Positions 41,912-49,683 of a stretch of DNA of 49,823 nt are shown here, piece by piece. The DNA is taken from the NCBI GenBank assembly GCA_017482345.1, contig JAFUNB010000003.1, positions 1 to 49,823 on the forward strand, in the 5' to 3' direction. Origin of the DNA: Oscillibacter sp. (lineage in GTDB: Bacteria; Bacillota; Clostridia; Oscillospirales; Oscillospiraceae). Numbering within the stretch: the stretch's first letter is position 1; each line of letters opens with the position of its first letter. A program made the translations under genes and the position numbers. Below the pieces are notes generated by a model. It made no database searches and had not been told where the DNA came from. It worked only from the letters and a program-made list of their open reading frames with translations.

Positions 41912-43110
41912 TTGGACACCTCCTCAGCGTTGCGGTCCAGCATGATGCCGGCGGGAACCTCCCGGCCGTCCGCCACCTGGCAATTGGGAGCCAGGACCGT
42001 CAGGCCCCACTTCTCAGAGCCGCCGGGCTCGCCGCCGATGTGGCAGTTCTCACCGATGACGCAGTTCTCGCCCAGGATGGCGTATTCCACCACAGCGCCG
42101 GCCTTGACGACCGTGCCGGGCAGCAGGACAGAGTAGCTGACCTTGGCGCCCTTGCCGATGGACACGTTGGAGGACAGGACAGCGTTCTCCACCACGCCCT
42201 CGACAGTGCAGCCGCGGTTGAAGGCACTGTGAGACACCTTGGAATCCATACCCAGGAAGGCAGGAGGTGCGTTGACAGAGCGGGCGTAGATGGGCCAGGA
42301 TTCGTCCCGCAGATCCAGACCGGACTCGGGAGACAGCATATCCATGTTGGCGTCCCACAGGGAGTCCAGGGTGCCGACGTCCTTCCAGTAGCCCTCGAAG
42401 CGGTAGGCAGCCATTCTCTGGCCGTCGTTCAGCATGTTGGGGATGATGTTCTTGCCGAAGTCGTTCTCGGACTTGGGATCGGCCTCGTCGTCAGTCAGAT
42501 ACTGGCGCAGAGCCTGCCAGGAGAAGACATAGATGCCCATGGAGGCCAGGTTGCTCTTGGGCTCCTTGGGTTTCTCGGCGAACTCGGTGATCATGTCGTC
42601 GCCGTCGACGGCCATGATGCCGAAACGGGAAGCCTCAGACCAGGGCACCTCCATGACGGAGATGGTGCAGGCTGCCTGAGCTTCCTTATGGCGCTTGACC
42701 ATGTCGGAATAGTCCATCTTGTAGATGTGGTCGCCAGAGAGGATGACCACATACTCGGGATCATACATATCGATGAAGCCGATGTTCTGATAGATGGCAT
42801 TTGCAGTGCCCTTATACCAGGAACCGCCCTTGGCACCCTGATAGGGAGGCAGGATATGGACGCCGCCGCTGCTGCCGTCCAGATCCCAGGGCTGACCGCT
42901 GCCGATGTAGCTGTTCAGTTCGAGAGGACGATACTGCGTCAGAACGCCCACGGTGTCGATACCGGAGTTCGTGCAGTTGGACAGCGGGAAGTCAATGATG
43001 CGGTACTTGCCACCGAAGGGGACCGCCGGCTTCGCCATCTCGCCGGTCAGGACATACAGTCTGCTGCCCTGGCCGCCCGCCAGCAGCATGGCGATACATT
43101 CTTTTTTCAT
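41908..43110 (-). CDS. glgC: Glucose-1-phosphate adenylyltransferase, catalytic subunit
   Basis: 400 residues. Makes ADP-glucose from ATP and glucose-1-phosphate, the committed step of glycogen synthesis. Intact catalytic loop [10 protein letters not shown] (9-18), [23 protein letters not shown], the metal aspartate in [14 protein letters not shown] and a beta-helix domain from about 290. First gene of the operon, with GGAG 11 bases before the ATG. No glgB branching enzyme follows. Confidence 0.96.
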   Translation of the reverse strand: MKKECIAMLLAGGQGSRLYVLTGEMAKPAVPFGGKYRIIDFPLSNCTNSGIDTVGVLTQYRPLELNSYIGSGQPWDLDGSSGGVHILPPYQGAKGGSWYKGTANAIYQNIGFIDMYDPEYVVILSGDHIYKMDYSDMVKRHKEAQAACTISVMEVPWSEASRFGIMAVDGDDMITEFAEKPKEPKSNLASMGIYVFSWQALRQYLTDDEADPKSENDFGKNIIPNMLNDGQRMAAYRFEGYWKDVGTLDSLWDANMDMLSPESGLDLRDESWPIYARSVNAPPAFLGMDSKVSHSAFNRGCTVEGVVENAVLSSNVSIGKGAKVSYSVLLPGTVVKAGAVVEYAILGENCVIGENCHIGGEPGGSEKWGLTVLAPNCQVADGREVPAGIMLDRNAEEVSK

Positions 43111-43169
43111 TCTTTTCTCCAGCTCCTTTGACTGTTTTTTCTTACTGGTCCTGGGGTCATGCTATGTCC

Positions 43170-43183
43170 CGGTAACGTTACCG
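43170..43183. promoter_or_regulatory. LacI-type operator in the glg leader
   Basis: CGGTAACGTTACCG, a perfect 14-bp palindrome with the central CG typical of LacI/MalR/CcpA-class sites, 45-57 bases downstream of the expected start. A GCGCGC/GCGCGC hairpin lies just above it at about 43192-43208. This is a roadblock position for a sugar-responsive repressor; the regulator is not in the window. It diverges from the B. subtilis cre consensus. Confidence 0.6.
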
Positions 43184-43233
43184 AAACCGAGGCGCGCGAA
43201 ATGCGCGCAGATTGGTTCACTATAATTGCATTT

Positions 43234-43262
43234 ATTATACTGCCATCCCGATGGTGCGTCAA
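43234..43262 (-). promoter_or_regulatory. Promoter of the glycogen operon
   Basis: Minus strand TTGACG (43262-43257), 17-base spacer, TATAAT (43239-43234). The 382-base gap 43111-43492 holds this promoter, the palindrome, and a divergent promoter at 43420; nothing else was seen in 43263-43419. Confidence 0.82.
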
Positions 43263-43419
43263 GGATTCCCATGCCGAAAAACCCCCGTTGCTTTTGGGTC
43301 ATTTTACCAGCATCCCCTTTGTTTTCTCCGTCATCTTTAGACGCAACAGACAAATACCCTGCGTATTTTCCGGCTTTTTCACCAGAACTCCTCTTTCGAT
43401 TTTACGCCCCGGCCGTCTA

Positions 43420-43448
43420 TTGATTTTACCGTGCCGCGTTGATATAAT
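43420..43448 (+). promoter_or_regulatory. Promoter of the TSUP permease-racemase pair
   Basis: TTGATT (43420-43425), 17-base spacer, TATAAT (43443-43448), 45 bases before the ATG. Confidence 0.78.
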
Positions 43449-43492
43449 AAGTCGAATTTTCATACACACTGGAATTTTCAGGAGGCATTTTT

Positions 43493-44314
43493 ATGGAATC
43501 CCTGTTTTCTTTCCTGACGGATGTTACGGTTGACGGCTTCGCACTCTGGATCGTTCTGCTGGTCTGCGTGGGCACGTTCCTCGCATCGTTCATGGACGCC
43601 ATTGCCGGAGGCGGCGGCATCATCTCCGTTCCTACCTATCTGTTGGCTTTCCACGGTTTACCCACCTATTACGCGCTGGGCACCAACAAGCTCTCCGCCG
43701 GCATCGGCGCTATCTTTTCCGCCGCCCGCTTCGTCCGCAGCGGACTGGTCAACTGGAAGCTGACCGGCCCCGCTATTCCGCTGGCGCTGCTGGGCTCCAT
43801 GGCCGGCACCTGGCTGCAGCACCATACGCCGGACACGGTTCTGAAGTATCTGCTGCTGGTGGTCCTGCCTGTGGTGGCCATCGTGACGCTGCGCACCCGT
43901 ACCTGGCCCGACGAGCCGGGCGAGATCCCCTTCTGGACCCAGGCCGCCATCGTCTGGGCGGCATCCTTTATCATCGGCGGCTACGACGGCTATTACGGCC
44001 CCGGCACCGGTACATTCCTCATGATTGTGTTCATCCGCCTGGCCAAGCTGGACACCCGCCACGCTGCCGGCGCCGTGAAGGTCATCAATATGACCTCCAA
44101 CTTGGGCAGTCTGTTCACGTCTCTGACCTCCGGCTATGTGTATATCGCCATCGGCCTGGTCTCCGCCGTCACCTCCATCATCGGCGCCTATCTGGGCGCA
44201 GGTCTGGCCATCAAAAACGGCAGCAAGATCGTCCGCCCCACCGTCATTCTGGTGCTGATCCTTCTGACGGTAAAGGTCGGCAGCGAGCTTCTGTTCCCGG
44301 AATTCTGGGCATAA
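43493..44314 (+). CDS. TSUP (TauE/SafE) family membrane permease
   Basis: 273 residues, 7-8 membrane helices. Family repeats visible: ASFMDAIAGGGGIISVPTYL and ALGTNKLSAGIG in the first half, GGYDGYYGPGTGTF and NMTSNLGSL in the second. Members export or import sulfite, sulfonates or organic anions; the substrate cannot be assigned. AGGAGG site before the ATG. The racemase homologue starts 10 bases after its stop, so the two are co-transcribed. Confidence 0.88.
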   Translation: MESLFSFLTDVTVDGFALWIVLLVCVGTFLASFMDAIAGGGGIISVPTYLLAFHGLPTYYALGTNKLSAGIGAIFSAARFVRSGLVNWKLTGPAIPLALLGSMAGTWLQHHTPDTVLKYLLLVVLPVVAIVTLRTRTWPDEPGEIPFWTQAAIVWAASFIIGGYDGYYGPGTGTFLMIVFIRLAKLDTRHAAGAVKVINMTSNLGSLFTSLTSGYVYIAIGLVSAVTSIIGAYLGAGLAIKNGSKIVRPTVILVLILLTVKVGSELLFPEFWA

Positions 44315-44324
44315 GGTGAACCAT

Positions 44325-45038
44325 ATGAAAAAATCCATTGGTATTCTGGGCGGCATGGGCCCTCTGGCCACCGCCGACCTGCTGCGCAAGATTGTCACAC
44401 TGACAAAGGCCGACTGCGACGGCGGCCATATCCGCGTCTATGTGGACGACAACCCCTCCATTCCGGACCGCACCGCCGCCATTCTGTCCGGCGGCGCTGA
44501 TCCCGTCCCCGCCATGTCAGATTCCCTGCACAAGCTGGTCTCCTGCGGCGCGGACTGCATCATCATGCCCTGCAACACCGCCCACTACTTCCTGCCTCGG
44601 CTGCAGGCGCAAACCGAAGTTCCCTTCCTCAGCATGCTGGAGGCCACCGCCCTGACCTGCCACAGCCGCTTCCCCGGAAAGACCGCCGCTGTGCTGGCCA
44701 CCCGCGGCACGCTGTCCGCAGGTCTTTATCAGCAGGTGCTGGATCAGGCGGACGTCCCTTATCTGATTCCTGACGAGGCGGAGCAGAGCGCTCTCATGCG
44801 GGTCATCTACGAAGGTGTCAAGGCCGATGCCCCCGCCGAGCGTTATCGTGCCGATTGGGAGGCCGTTCTGTCCACTATGAGCGAACGGGGCGCGGACTAC
44901 TTTATTCTGGGCTGCACAGAGCTTCCTCTGGCCGCAGCAGCACTGGGCACCACCGCTCCCACGGTGGATCCCACCGAGGAGCTGGCCCGGGCTGCCATCC
45001 GGTTCTGCGGGTATGAAGATAAGATTTTCGGAAATTGA
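44325..45038 (+). CDS. Aspartate/glutamate racemase family protein (RacD-like)
   Basis: 237 residues from ATG 44325 (AGGTG 8 bases upstream; a GTG at 44316 is possible but overlaps the ribosome site). Cofactor-independent two-cysteine racemase: IGILGGMGPLATADL, first catalytic cysteine C83 in MPCNTAH, second C197 in LGCTELPL. Aspartate racemase is the nearest reading, and a Glu/Asp-type symporter gene lies downstream. Other members act on different amino acids or maleate, so the substrate is tentative. Confidence 0.87.
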   Translation: MKKSIGILGGMGPLATADLLRKIVTLTKADCDGGHIRVYVDDNPSIPDRTAAILSGGADPVPAMSDSLHKLVSCGADCIIMPCNTAHYFLPRLQAQTEVPFLSMLEATALTCHSRFPGKTAAVLATRGTLSAGLYQQVLDQADVPYLIPDEAEQSALMRVIYEGVKADAPAERYRADWEAVLSTMSERGADYFILGCTELPLAAAALGTTAPTVDPTEELARAAIRFCGYEDKIFGN

Positions 45039-45132
45039 TGGTTTTTCATCACCATTCGCCCTGTTATTTCGCGAAAACAATAAATATTTTGGGAAATTCA
45101 TGCAATTTTCGCGTTACTTTCTTAACAATCAC

Positions 45133-45161
45133 TTTACACTCCTGTAATTCTCTGCTATAAT
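45133..45161 (+). promoter_or_regulatory. Promoter ahead of the DAACS symporter leader
   Basis: TTTACA (45133-45138), 17-base spacer, TATAAT (45156-45161); start near 45168. It lies in a 366-base gap (45039-45404). Confidence 0.82.
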
Positions 45162-45167
45162 AAACCA

Positions 45168-45267
45168 AACTTGTCCTGCAATGTCATAAATTTGGTCAAA
45201 AGCCCACGAAGTCCGACACCAAGAATCTCCCTCGTTCGCTTTTCACAGAGGCGAACGGGAGTTTTTT
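45168..45267 (+). ncRNA. Short transcript ending in a terminator: leader attenuator or small RNA
   Basis: From the start near 45168, the RNA meets a strong hairpin (CTCC/GGAG and CGTTCGC/GCGAACG, 45227-45261, with a 2-base bulge) followed by six T (45262-45267). Ahead of it TTGGT/ACCAA (about 45191-45221) could form an alternative fold. Between 45268 and the symporter ATG no equally good promoter is seen (TATAAC near 45316 lacks a -35). So the symporter probably depends on read-through, making this an attenuator. A stand-alone 100-nt RNA is the alternative. Confidence 0.5.
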
Positions 45268-45404
45268 GATTATGCGTTTTAACGTAGTCGATGCCGCTCT
45301 GTGTGCTTTTGATTTATAACACGCGACAGGGCTGGCGCACGTTGTAAAATTTGGCTCAGAGGGTAAGAACTTGGGGCTGAAAGAAAAATTTAGGAGGATA
45401 TTCT

Positions 45405-46628
45405 ATGGAAACCAAGCGGAAACTCTCTCTGCCGGCATGGATTTTTATCGGTATGCTGGCCGGTATCGCCGTCGGTCTGCTGTTCATCGGCAATCCCGGC
45501 TTCACCAACGATTACATCAAGCCCTTCGGCACCATCTACATCAACCTGCTGAAGTTCCTGGTCGTGCCCGTCGTTCTGTTCTCCATCGCTGATGGCGTCA
45601 TTTCTCTGAAGGACCTGAAGCGTGTCGGCAGCGTGGGCGCCAAGACCTTTATTTACTACATGTTCACCACTGCTTTTGCCGTTGTGATCGGTCTGGTGGT
45701 CGTCAACCTGTTCAAGGGCATGTTCCCCGCTCTGCCCAGCGCTGAATTGAGCGGCCTGCAGTATGAGGCCAAGGAAGCCCCCTCTGTCATGAGCGTCATC
45801 GTCAACATCTTCCCCGACAGCTTCTTCAAGCCCATGGTGGAAGCTAACATGCTGCCCCTGATCGTGAGCTCTATTCTGATCGGCGCCGGCGTTCTGTCTG
45901 CCGGTGAAAAGGGCAAGATGATCGGCAATGCCATCAATGCCATGAACGAAGTCATTATGCAGATCATGATGATGATCATCAAGATCACCCCCTTCGGCGT
46001 CTTCTGCCTGATGACCAACGTGGTCGCCGTCAACGGTGCTTCCATTGTCGGCACTCTGGCTCTGGTCATTGGCGTCGCTTACCTGGCCTACCTCCTGCAT
46101 GTGGTCATCGTTTACGGTCTCAGCGTCAAGTGCCTGTCCGGCATGAGCCCCATCGCCTTCTTCAAGGGTCTGGCTCCCGCCATGATCACCGCTTTCACCA
46201 CCACTTCTTCCAATGCCACTCTGCCCGTCAACATGGAGTGCTGCAACAAGATGGGTGCCGAGCCTGAGATCAGCTCCTTTGTTCTGCCCCTGGGCGCCAC
46301 CATCAACATGGATGGTACCGCCATCTATCAGGCCGTTGCCACTGTCTTTATCGCCTGCTGCTATGATGTCACTCTGACTCTGGCTGACATGGCCATGGTC
46401 GTTCTGACCGCCACTCTGGCCTCCGTTGGTACCGCCGGTGTCTCCGGCGCCGGTATGATCATGCTGGCCATGGTTCTGGAGACCATTGGTCTCCCCGTCG
46501 AGGGCATCGCCATCATCGCCGGTGTCGACAAGATCTTCGACATGGGCCGTACCACTCTGAACATCACCGGCGACGCAACCTGCGCCATCTGGGTTTCCAA
46601 GCTGGAACAGAAGAAGGCCAAGAAGTAA
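45405..46628 (+). CDS. Dicarboxylate/amino acid:cation symporter (DAACS family)
   Basis: 407 residues, GltPh-type fold with eight helices and two hairpins. HP1/TM7/HP2 motifs: TTTSSNATLPV, the NMDGTA ion site and GVDKIFDMGRTTLN. Imports glutamate/aspartate or C4-dicarboxylates with Na+ or H+. Strong AGGAGG site 9 bases before the ATG, pyrimidine-biased codons suggesting high expression. The neighbouring racemase suggests aspartate or glutamate as substrate (inference). Preceded by a 237-base leader. Confidence 0.93.
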   Translation: METKRKLSLPAWIFIGMLAGIAVGLLFIGNPGFTNDYIKPFGTIYINLLKFLVVPVVLFSIADGVISLKDLKRVGSVGAKTFIYYMFTTAFAVVIGLVVVNLFKGMFPALPSAELSGLQYEAKEAPSVMSVIVNIFPDSFFKPMVEANMLPLIVSSILIGAGVLSAGEKGKMIGNAINAMNEVIMQIMMMIIKITPFGVFCLMTNVVAVNGASIVGTLALVIGVAYLAYLLHVVIVYGLSVKCLSGMSPIAFFKGLAPAMITAFTTTSSNATLPVNMECCNKMGAEPEISSFVLPLGATINMDGTAIYQAVATVFIACCYDVTLTLADMAMVVLTATLASVGTAGVSGAGMIMLAMVLETIGLPVEGIAIIAGVDKIFDMGRTTLNITGDATCAIWVSKLEQKKAKK

Positions 46629-46649
46629 TTGTTTCCCGCATATAACAGA

Positions 46650-46681
46650 GGGCACTGCAGATTTCTGCAGTGCCCTTTTTC
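46650..46681. terminator. Bidirectional terminator between the symporter and deoC
   Basis: 11-bp stem GGGCACTGCAG/CTGCAGTGCCC, ATTT loop, T run on the plus strand; convergent genes. Confidence 0.88.
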
Positions 46682-46713
46682 TGTGTGTTCTGTTTTCAGT
46701 CGGGATCTGGAGC

Positions 46714-47370
46714 TCAGGCTTCCATGGCCTTTACGGCTTTGACGATACGGCTGGTGCCCAAGCGGGAAGCACCCAGATTGATAAAGTCCTCAGCGTCCTG
46801 CAGATTGGCGATGCCGCCGGCGGCCTTGATCTTGACGTCGGGGCCCACATGCTTGGCGAACAGGGCCACATCCTCCCGGGTGGCGCCGCCTCCGCCGAAA
46901 CCAGTGGAGGTTTTGATATATTCCGCGCCGGAGGCCGTGACGATCTCGCACAGCTTGATCTTTTCTTCGTCCGTGAGGAAACAGGTCTCAATGATGACCT
47001 TCAGCAGCTTGCCGTGGCAGGCCTCCTTGATAGCCCGGATCTCCGCGAGCAGCTCCTCCCACTTGCGCTCCTTCACCCAGCCCACGTTGATGACCATATC
47101 CACCTCATCGGCGCCGTTGTTCACGGCGTCAGATGCCATGAAGCACTTGGCCGCGGTGGTATCGTAGCCGTTGGGAAAGCCGATCACCGTGCAGATGGGC
47201 AGCTTGCCCTCCACATACGCCGCGGCCTGCTTGACAAAGCTGGCAGGGATGCACACGCTGGCACAGCCGTACTTCATGCCATCGTCGCAGATGGTGCGAA
47301 TCTCCTCCCAGGTGGCCGTTTGGGCCAGAAGGGTGTGGTCGCATTTGCTCAGAATATCCTTCAGTTCCAT
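46714..47370 (-). CDS. deoC: Deoxyribose-phosphate aldolase
   Basis: 218 residues from ATG 47370 (AAAGGAG upstream; a 29-codon upstream extension has no site and runs through the promoter). Class I aldolase: D91 in VDMVINVGW, Schiff-base lysine K153 in [10 protein letters not shown], second lysine K182 in VKIKAAGG. Splits deoxyribose-5-phosphate into acetaldehyde and glyceraldehyde-3-phosphate in deoxynucleoside salvage. Promoter on the minus strand TGGACA (47439-47434), 17 bases, TATACT (47416-47411). No other deo genes nearby. Confidence 0.95.
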   Translation of the reverse strand: MELKDILSKCDHTLLAQTATWEEIRTICDDGMKYGCASVCIPASFVKQAAAYVEGKLPICTVIGFPNGYDTTAAKCFMASDAVNNGADEVDMVINVGWVKERKWEELLAEIRAIKEACHGKLLKVIIETCFLTDEEKIKLCEIVTASGAEYIKTSTGFGGGGATREDVALFAKHVGPDVKIKAAGGIANLQDAEDFINLGASRLGTSRIVKAVKAMEA

Positions 47371-47450
47371 TTCAGACAGCTCCTTTACACTCAAATCTGA
47401 TTTTGAAAAAAGTATATCAGTTTTTTCATCCCCTGTCCAGCGGGGCACAC

Positions 47451-47479
47451 TTGTCACAAAACCGCCGGAATGCTACAAT
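47451..47479 (+). promoter_or_regulatory. Promoter of the SLH-protease gene
   Basis: TTGTCA (47451-47456), 17-base spacer, TACAAT (47474-47479), 32 bases before the ATG. A divergent deoC promoter ends 11 bases to its left. Confidence 0.72.
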
Positions 47480-47511
47480 AAACTCACTTCAAAACCGGGA
47501 GGCTTTTCCCT

Positions 47512-48798
47512 ATGAAACATAGAATTTTTGCCATCCTCTGTACTTTGGCACTGCTGATCGGCACGATCCCCGCCGCCTCCGCCCTGGAGGGGGAAATTAC
47601 GCTGGCTGCAGACACGCTGGCCACGCTGGGTCTGGTACAGGGCAACAGCCAGGGCGACTACCAGCCGAACCTTCCGGCCACCCGAACACAGGCCGCCGTA
47701 TTGCTGGTGCGTCTGGCCGGAGCAGAAGCCGCCGCAAAGGCCGAGCCCTGGTTCTCCGGTTTCCGCGATGTTCCCGCCTGGGCCTCCGACAGTGTGGATT
47801 ACGCGGTACATCAGGGCTGGATGTCCGGTGCAACCCCAGTCACCTTCCGCGGGCAGGACGCGATCGATGCCTGCGAGTGGTTTTCCGCACTCCTGCGCAT
47901 GCTGGGTTACGGTGACGAGGATTTCACTTTGGATGATGCCCCCGTCTTTGCTCACCGCATCGGTCTGACGCCCCTGCTGTATGACGGGGCGCTGAAGCGG
48001 AGCGACCTGTTTCTGTCCATGCGCGACGCGCTGTCTTTCCCCCATAAGGATTCCGATGTCACGGTACTGGAGCAGCTTATCCAGACAGGCAGCACATCCC
48101 GCGCCGCCGCCAATGCCCTTGGTCTGCTGACACCGGAGCTGACCGCCCGGCAGGTGGCCGACCGGCATATGGCCGCCGTCTTCCAACTGGAGTGCTACGA
48201 ATCCAACAGCTCCGTGGCCCATCAGAATCCGGACGCCGGCGCCAGCGGCTTTTTTATCACGTCAGACGGTCTGGCCATCACCAACTATCACTCTATCGAG
48301 GGCGCTGTCCACGCCAGAGCTATCCTGACCAGCGGTGACACCTATCCTGTGGAATCGGTGCTGTATTACGATGAAGGCATCGATATCGCAGTCATCCGCA
48401 TCTCCCGCACCTCCACTTCCGGCCGCCGCACGTCTTCCTTTGCCTGGCTGGAAATGGCCCCCTCCGGAAGCGGCGACGTCCGCCGGGGCGACACGGTGTA
48501 TGCCATCGGCAACCCGCTGGCGCTCGGATTATCTGTCAGCTCCGGCGTTGTGGGCGATCCCGCCCGGGTCGTCGCCGGCTATGACACCCCCTGTATCCTC
48601 AACAACGCCGACATCTCTCACGGCAGCAGTGGCGGCGCTCTGCTGAATGTCTATGGTCAGGTGATCGGCATCACCTCCGGCGCTTATACCTCCGGCAACA
48701 GCATGTACCTGGCTGTTCCCATCGACTCCGCTCTCACCGCAGACCTGAGCGGGGCCGGGCAGACGCTGGAGCAGGTCAAGCAGGAGACCCATTCGTAA
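47512..48798 (+). CDS. Secreted SLH-anchored trypsin-like serine protease
   Basis: 428 residues. Signal peptide 1-25 (to AASA), two degenerate SLH-type repeats (about 28-70 with GDYQPNLPATRTQ, and 83-135 with FRDVPAW), a linker, then an S1C/HtrA-type protease domain (about 215-410). Catalytic triad H260 (TNYHSIEG), D291 (GIDIAVIR) and S373 (HGSSGGALLN). There is no PDZ domain, unlike HtrA/DegP. Likely wall-bound outside the cell, clipping surface or misfolded exported proteins. The SLH repeats lack the usual conserved ITRAE-type core, so wall binding is less certain than for the protein at 28516-30807. Confidence 0.87.
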   Translation: MKHRIFAILCTLALLIGTIPAASALEGEITLAADTLATLGLVQGNSQGDYQPNLPATRTQAAVLLVRLAGAEAAAKAEPWFSGFRDVPAWASDSVDYAVHQGWMSGATPVTFRGQDAIDACEWFSALLRMLGYGDEDFTLDDAPVFAHRIGLTPLLYDGALKRSDLFLSMRDALSFPHKDSDVTVLEQLIQTGSTSRAAANALGLLTPELTARQVADRHMAAVFQLECYESNSSVAHQNPDAGASGFFITSDGLAITNYHSIEGAVHARAILTSGDTYPVESVLYYDEGIDIAVIRISRTSTSGRRTSSFAWLEMAPSGSGDVRRGDTVYAIGNPLALGLSVSSGVVGDPARVVAGYDTPCILNNADISHGSSGGALLNVYGQVIGITSGAYTSGNSMYLAVPIDSALTADLSGAGQTLEQVKQETHS

Positions 48799-48799
48799 C

Positions 48800-48847
48800 A
48801 AAAAACCGCTTCGTTTTCAAAACATTTTGAAAGCGAAGCGGTTTTTT
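48800..48847. terminator. Bidirectional terminator between the SLH-protease and HAD genes
   Basis: 14-bp stem AAAAAACCGCTTCG/CGAAGCGGTTTTTT, extended inside by TTTTCAAAA/TTTTGAAA pairing; convergent genes. Confidence 0.9.
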
Positions 48848-48848
48848 C

Positions 48849-49505
48849 TCAATGATTCAAAATAAACTGTTCCAGTTCCTCCGCCGTGGACACCACCGCC
48901 ACAGCGCCGGCCGCAGCCAGCTCGCCGGGTTCCGCGTAGCCGAAAAACTCCACACCCACGCAGTCCAGGCCACACGCTTTGGCACCCAGAACGTCGTACT
49001 TCCGGTCGCCCACCATCAGGATGCGGTCCCGGTCCGCCTCCGTCAGGCCCAGACGGCGCATAGTCTCCCGGATGACGTCCTCCTTCTCCCAGTCGGCGCC
49101 GGGGGCGCTGCCGGTGATGGTGGTCATGGAGGGGGCAAAGCCAAACCGCTCGCAGATGGGGATGCACTGGGCCTCCAGCTTGGAGGAGGCCACCGTCAGA
49201 ATATACCCCCGCTCCTTCAGGCGGGCACACAGCGCCGCCATGCCGGGCGCGGCGGCGTTTTCATACTTGCCGATGGGGTCGTAGCGCTCCCGGAACAGGC
49301 GAATACCCTCCCGGGCGGTCTCGCTGTCAAAGCCGCAGTAGGTGGCAAAGGAGTCCTGCAGCGGAGGGCCGATAAACCGAATCAATGTCTCCTCAGCAGG
49401 ACAGGGCTTGCCCAGCTTCTCAAAGGCATATTTCAGGCAGTTGAAAATGCCCTCCTTGGAGTCCGTCAGCGTGCCGTCCAGATCAAAGAAAATGTATTGA
49501 TACAT
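48849..49505 (-). CDS. HAD-family phosphatase (Gph-like)
   Basis: 218 residues from ATG 49505 (AAAGGAGAG upstream; the frame is open to 49724 but crosses the promoter and end repeat). HAD motif I FFDLDGTLTDS (nucleophile D8, acid D10), helical cap domain (15-85), motif II VASSK, motif IV GDRKYDVLGAK. The closest general class is phosphoglycolate phosphatase/PpaX-like; the substrate cannot be fixed from sequence. Monocistronic. Confidence 0.9.
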   Translation of the reverse strand: MYQYIFFDLDGTLTDSKEGIFNCLKYAFEKLGKPCPAEETLIRFIGPPLQDSFATYCGFDSETAREGIRLFRERYDPIGKYENAAAPGMAALCARLKERGYILTVASSKLEAQCIPICERFGFAPSMTTITGSAPGADWEKEDVIRETMRRLGLTEADRDRILMVGDRKYDVLGAKACGLDCVGVEFFGYAEPGELAAAGAVAVVSTAEELEQFILNH

Positions 49506-49532
49506 AGAAATCTCTCCTTTATTGACCCAGAG

Positions 49533-49561
49533 ATTGTACCATCCTCCCGCCCACCACGCAA
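49533..49561 (-). promoter_or_regulatory. Promoter of the HAD phosphatase gene
   Basis: Minus strand TTGCGT (49561-49556), 17-base spacer, TACAAT (49538-49533). The 318-base end segment otherwise holds the terminator and repeat below. Confidence 0.72.
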
Positions 49562-49644
49562 GAGGCGTCTTGAATTTCCATCGTCTTTCCCAATACATTC
49601 TGTAACCTTTTCGACAAAATATACGAAAAGGAATGTGCCTTTGC

Positions 49645-49677
49645 AAAAAATGACCGGCGGAGCCGCTCCGCCGGTCA
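49645..49677 (-). terminator. Terminator hairpin adjoining the right end repeat
   Basis: Stem TGACCGGCGGAG/CTCCGCCGGTCA (12 bp) with a 3-base loop and six T on the minus strand. It would stop leftward transcription entering from beyond the contig end, and lies 6 bases from the repeat border. Confidence 0.82.
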
Positions 49678-49683
49678 TCTGTT

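Noticed and set aside
45168-45404. T-box or known amino-acid riboswitch in the symporter leader
   Set aside because: No TGGNACCGCG-type antiterminator sequence, specifier loop or glnA-type core could be found.
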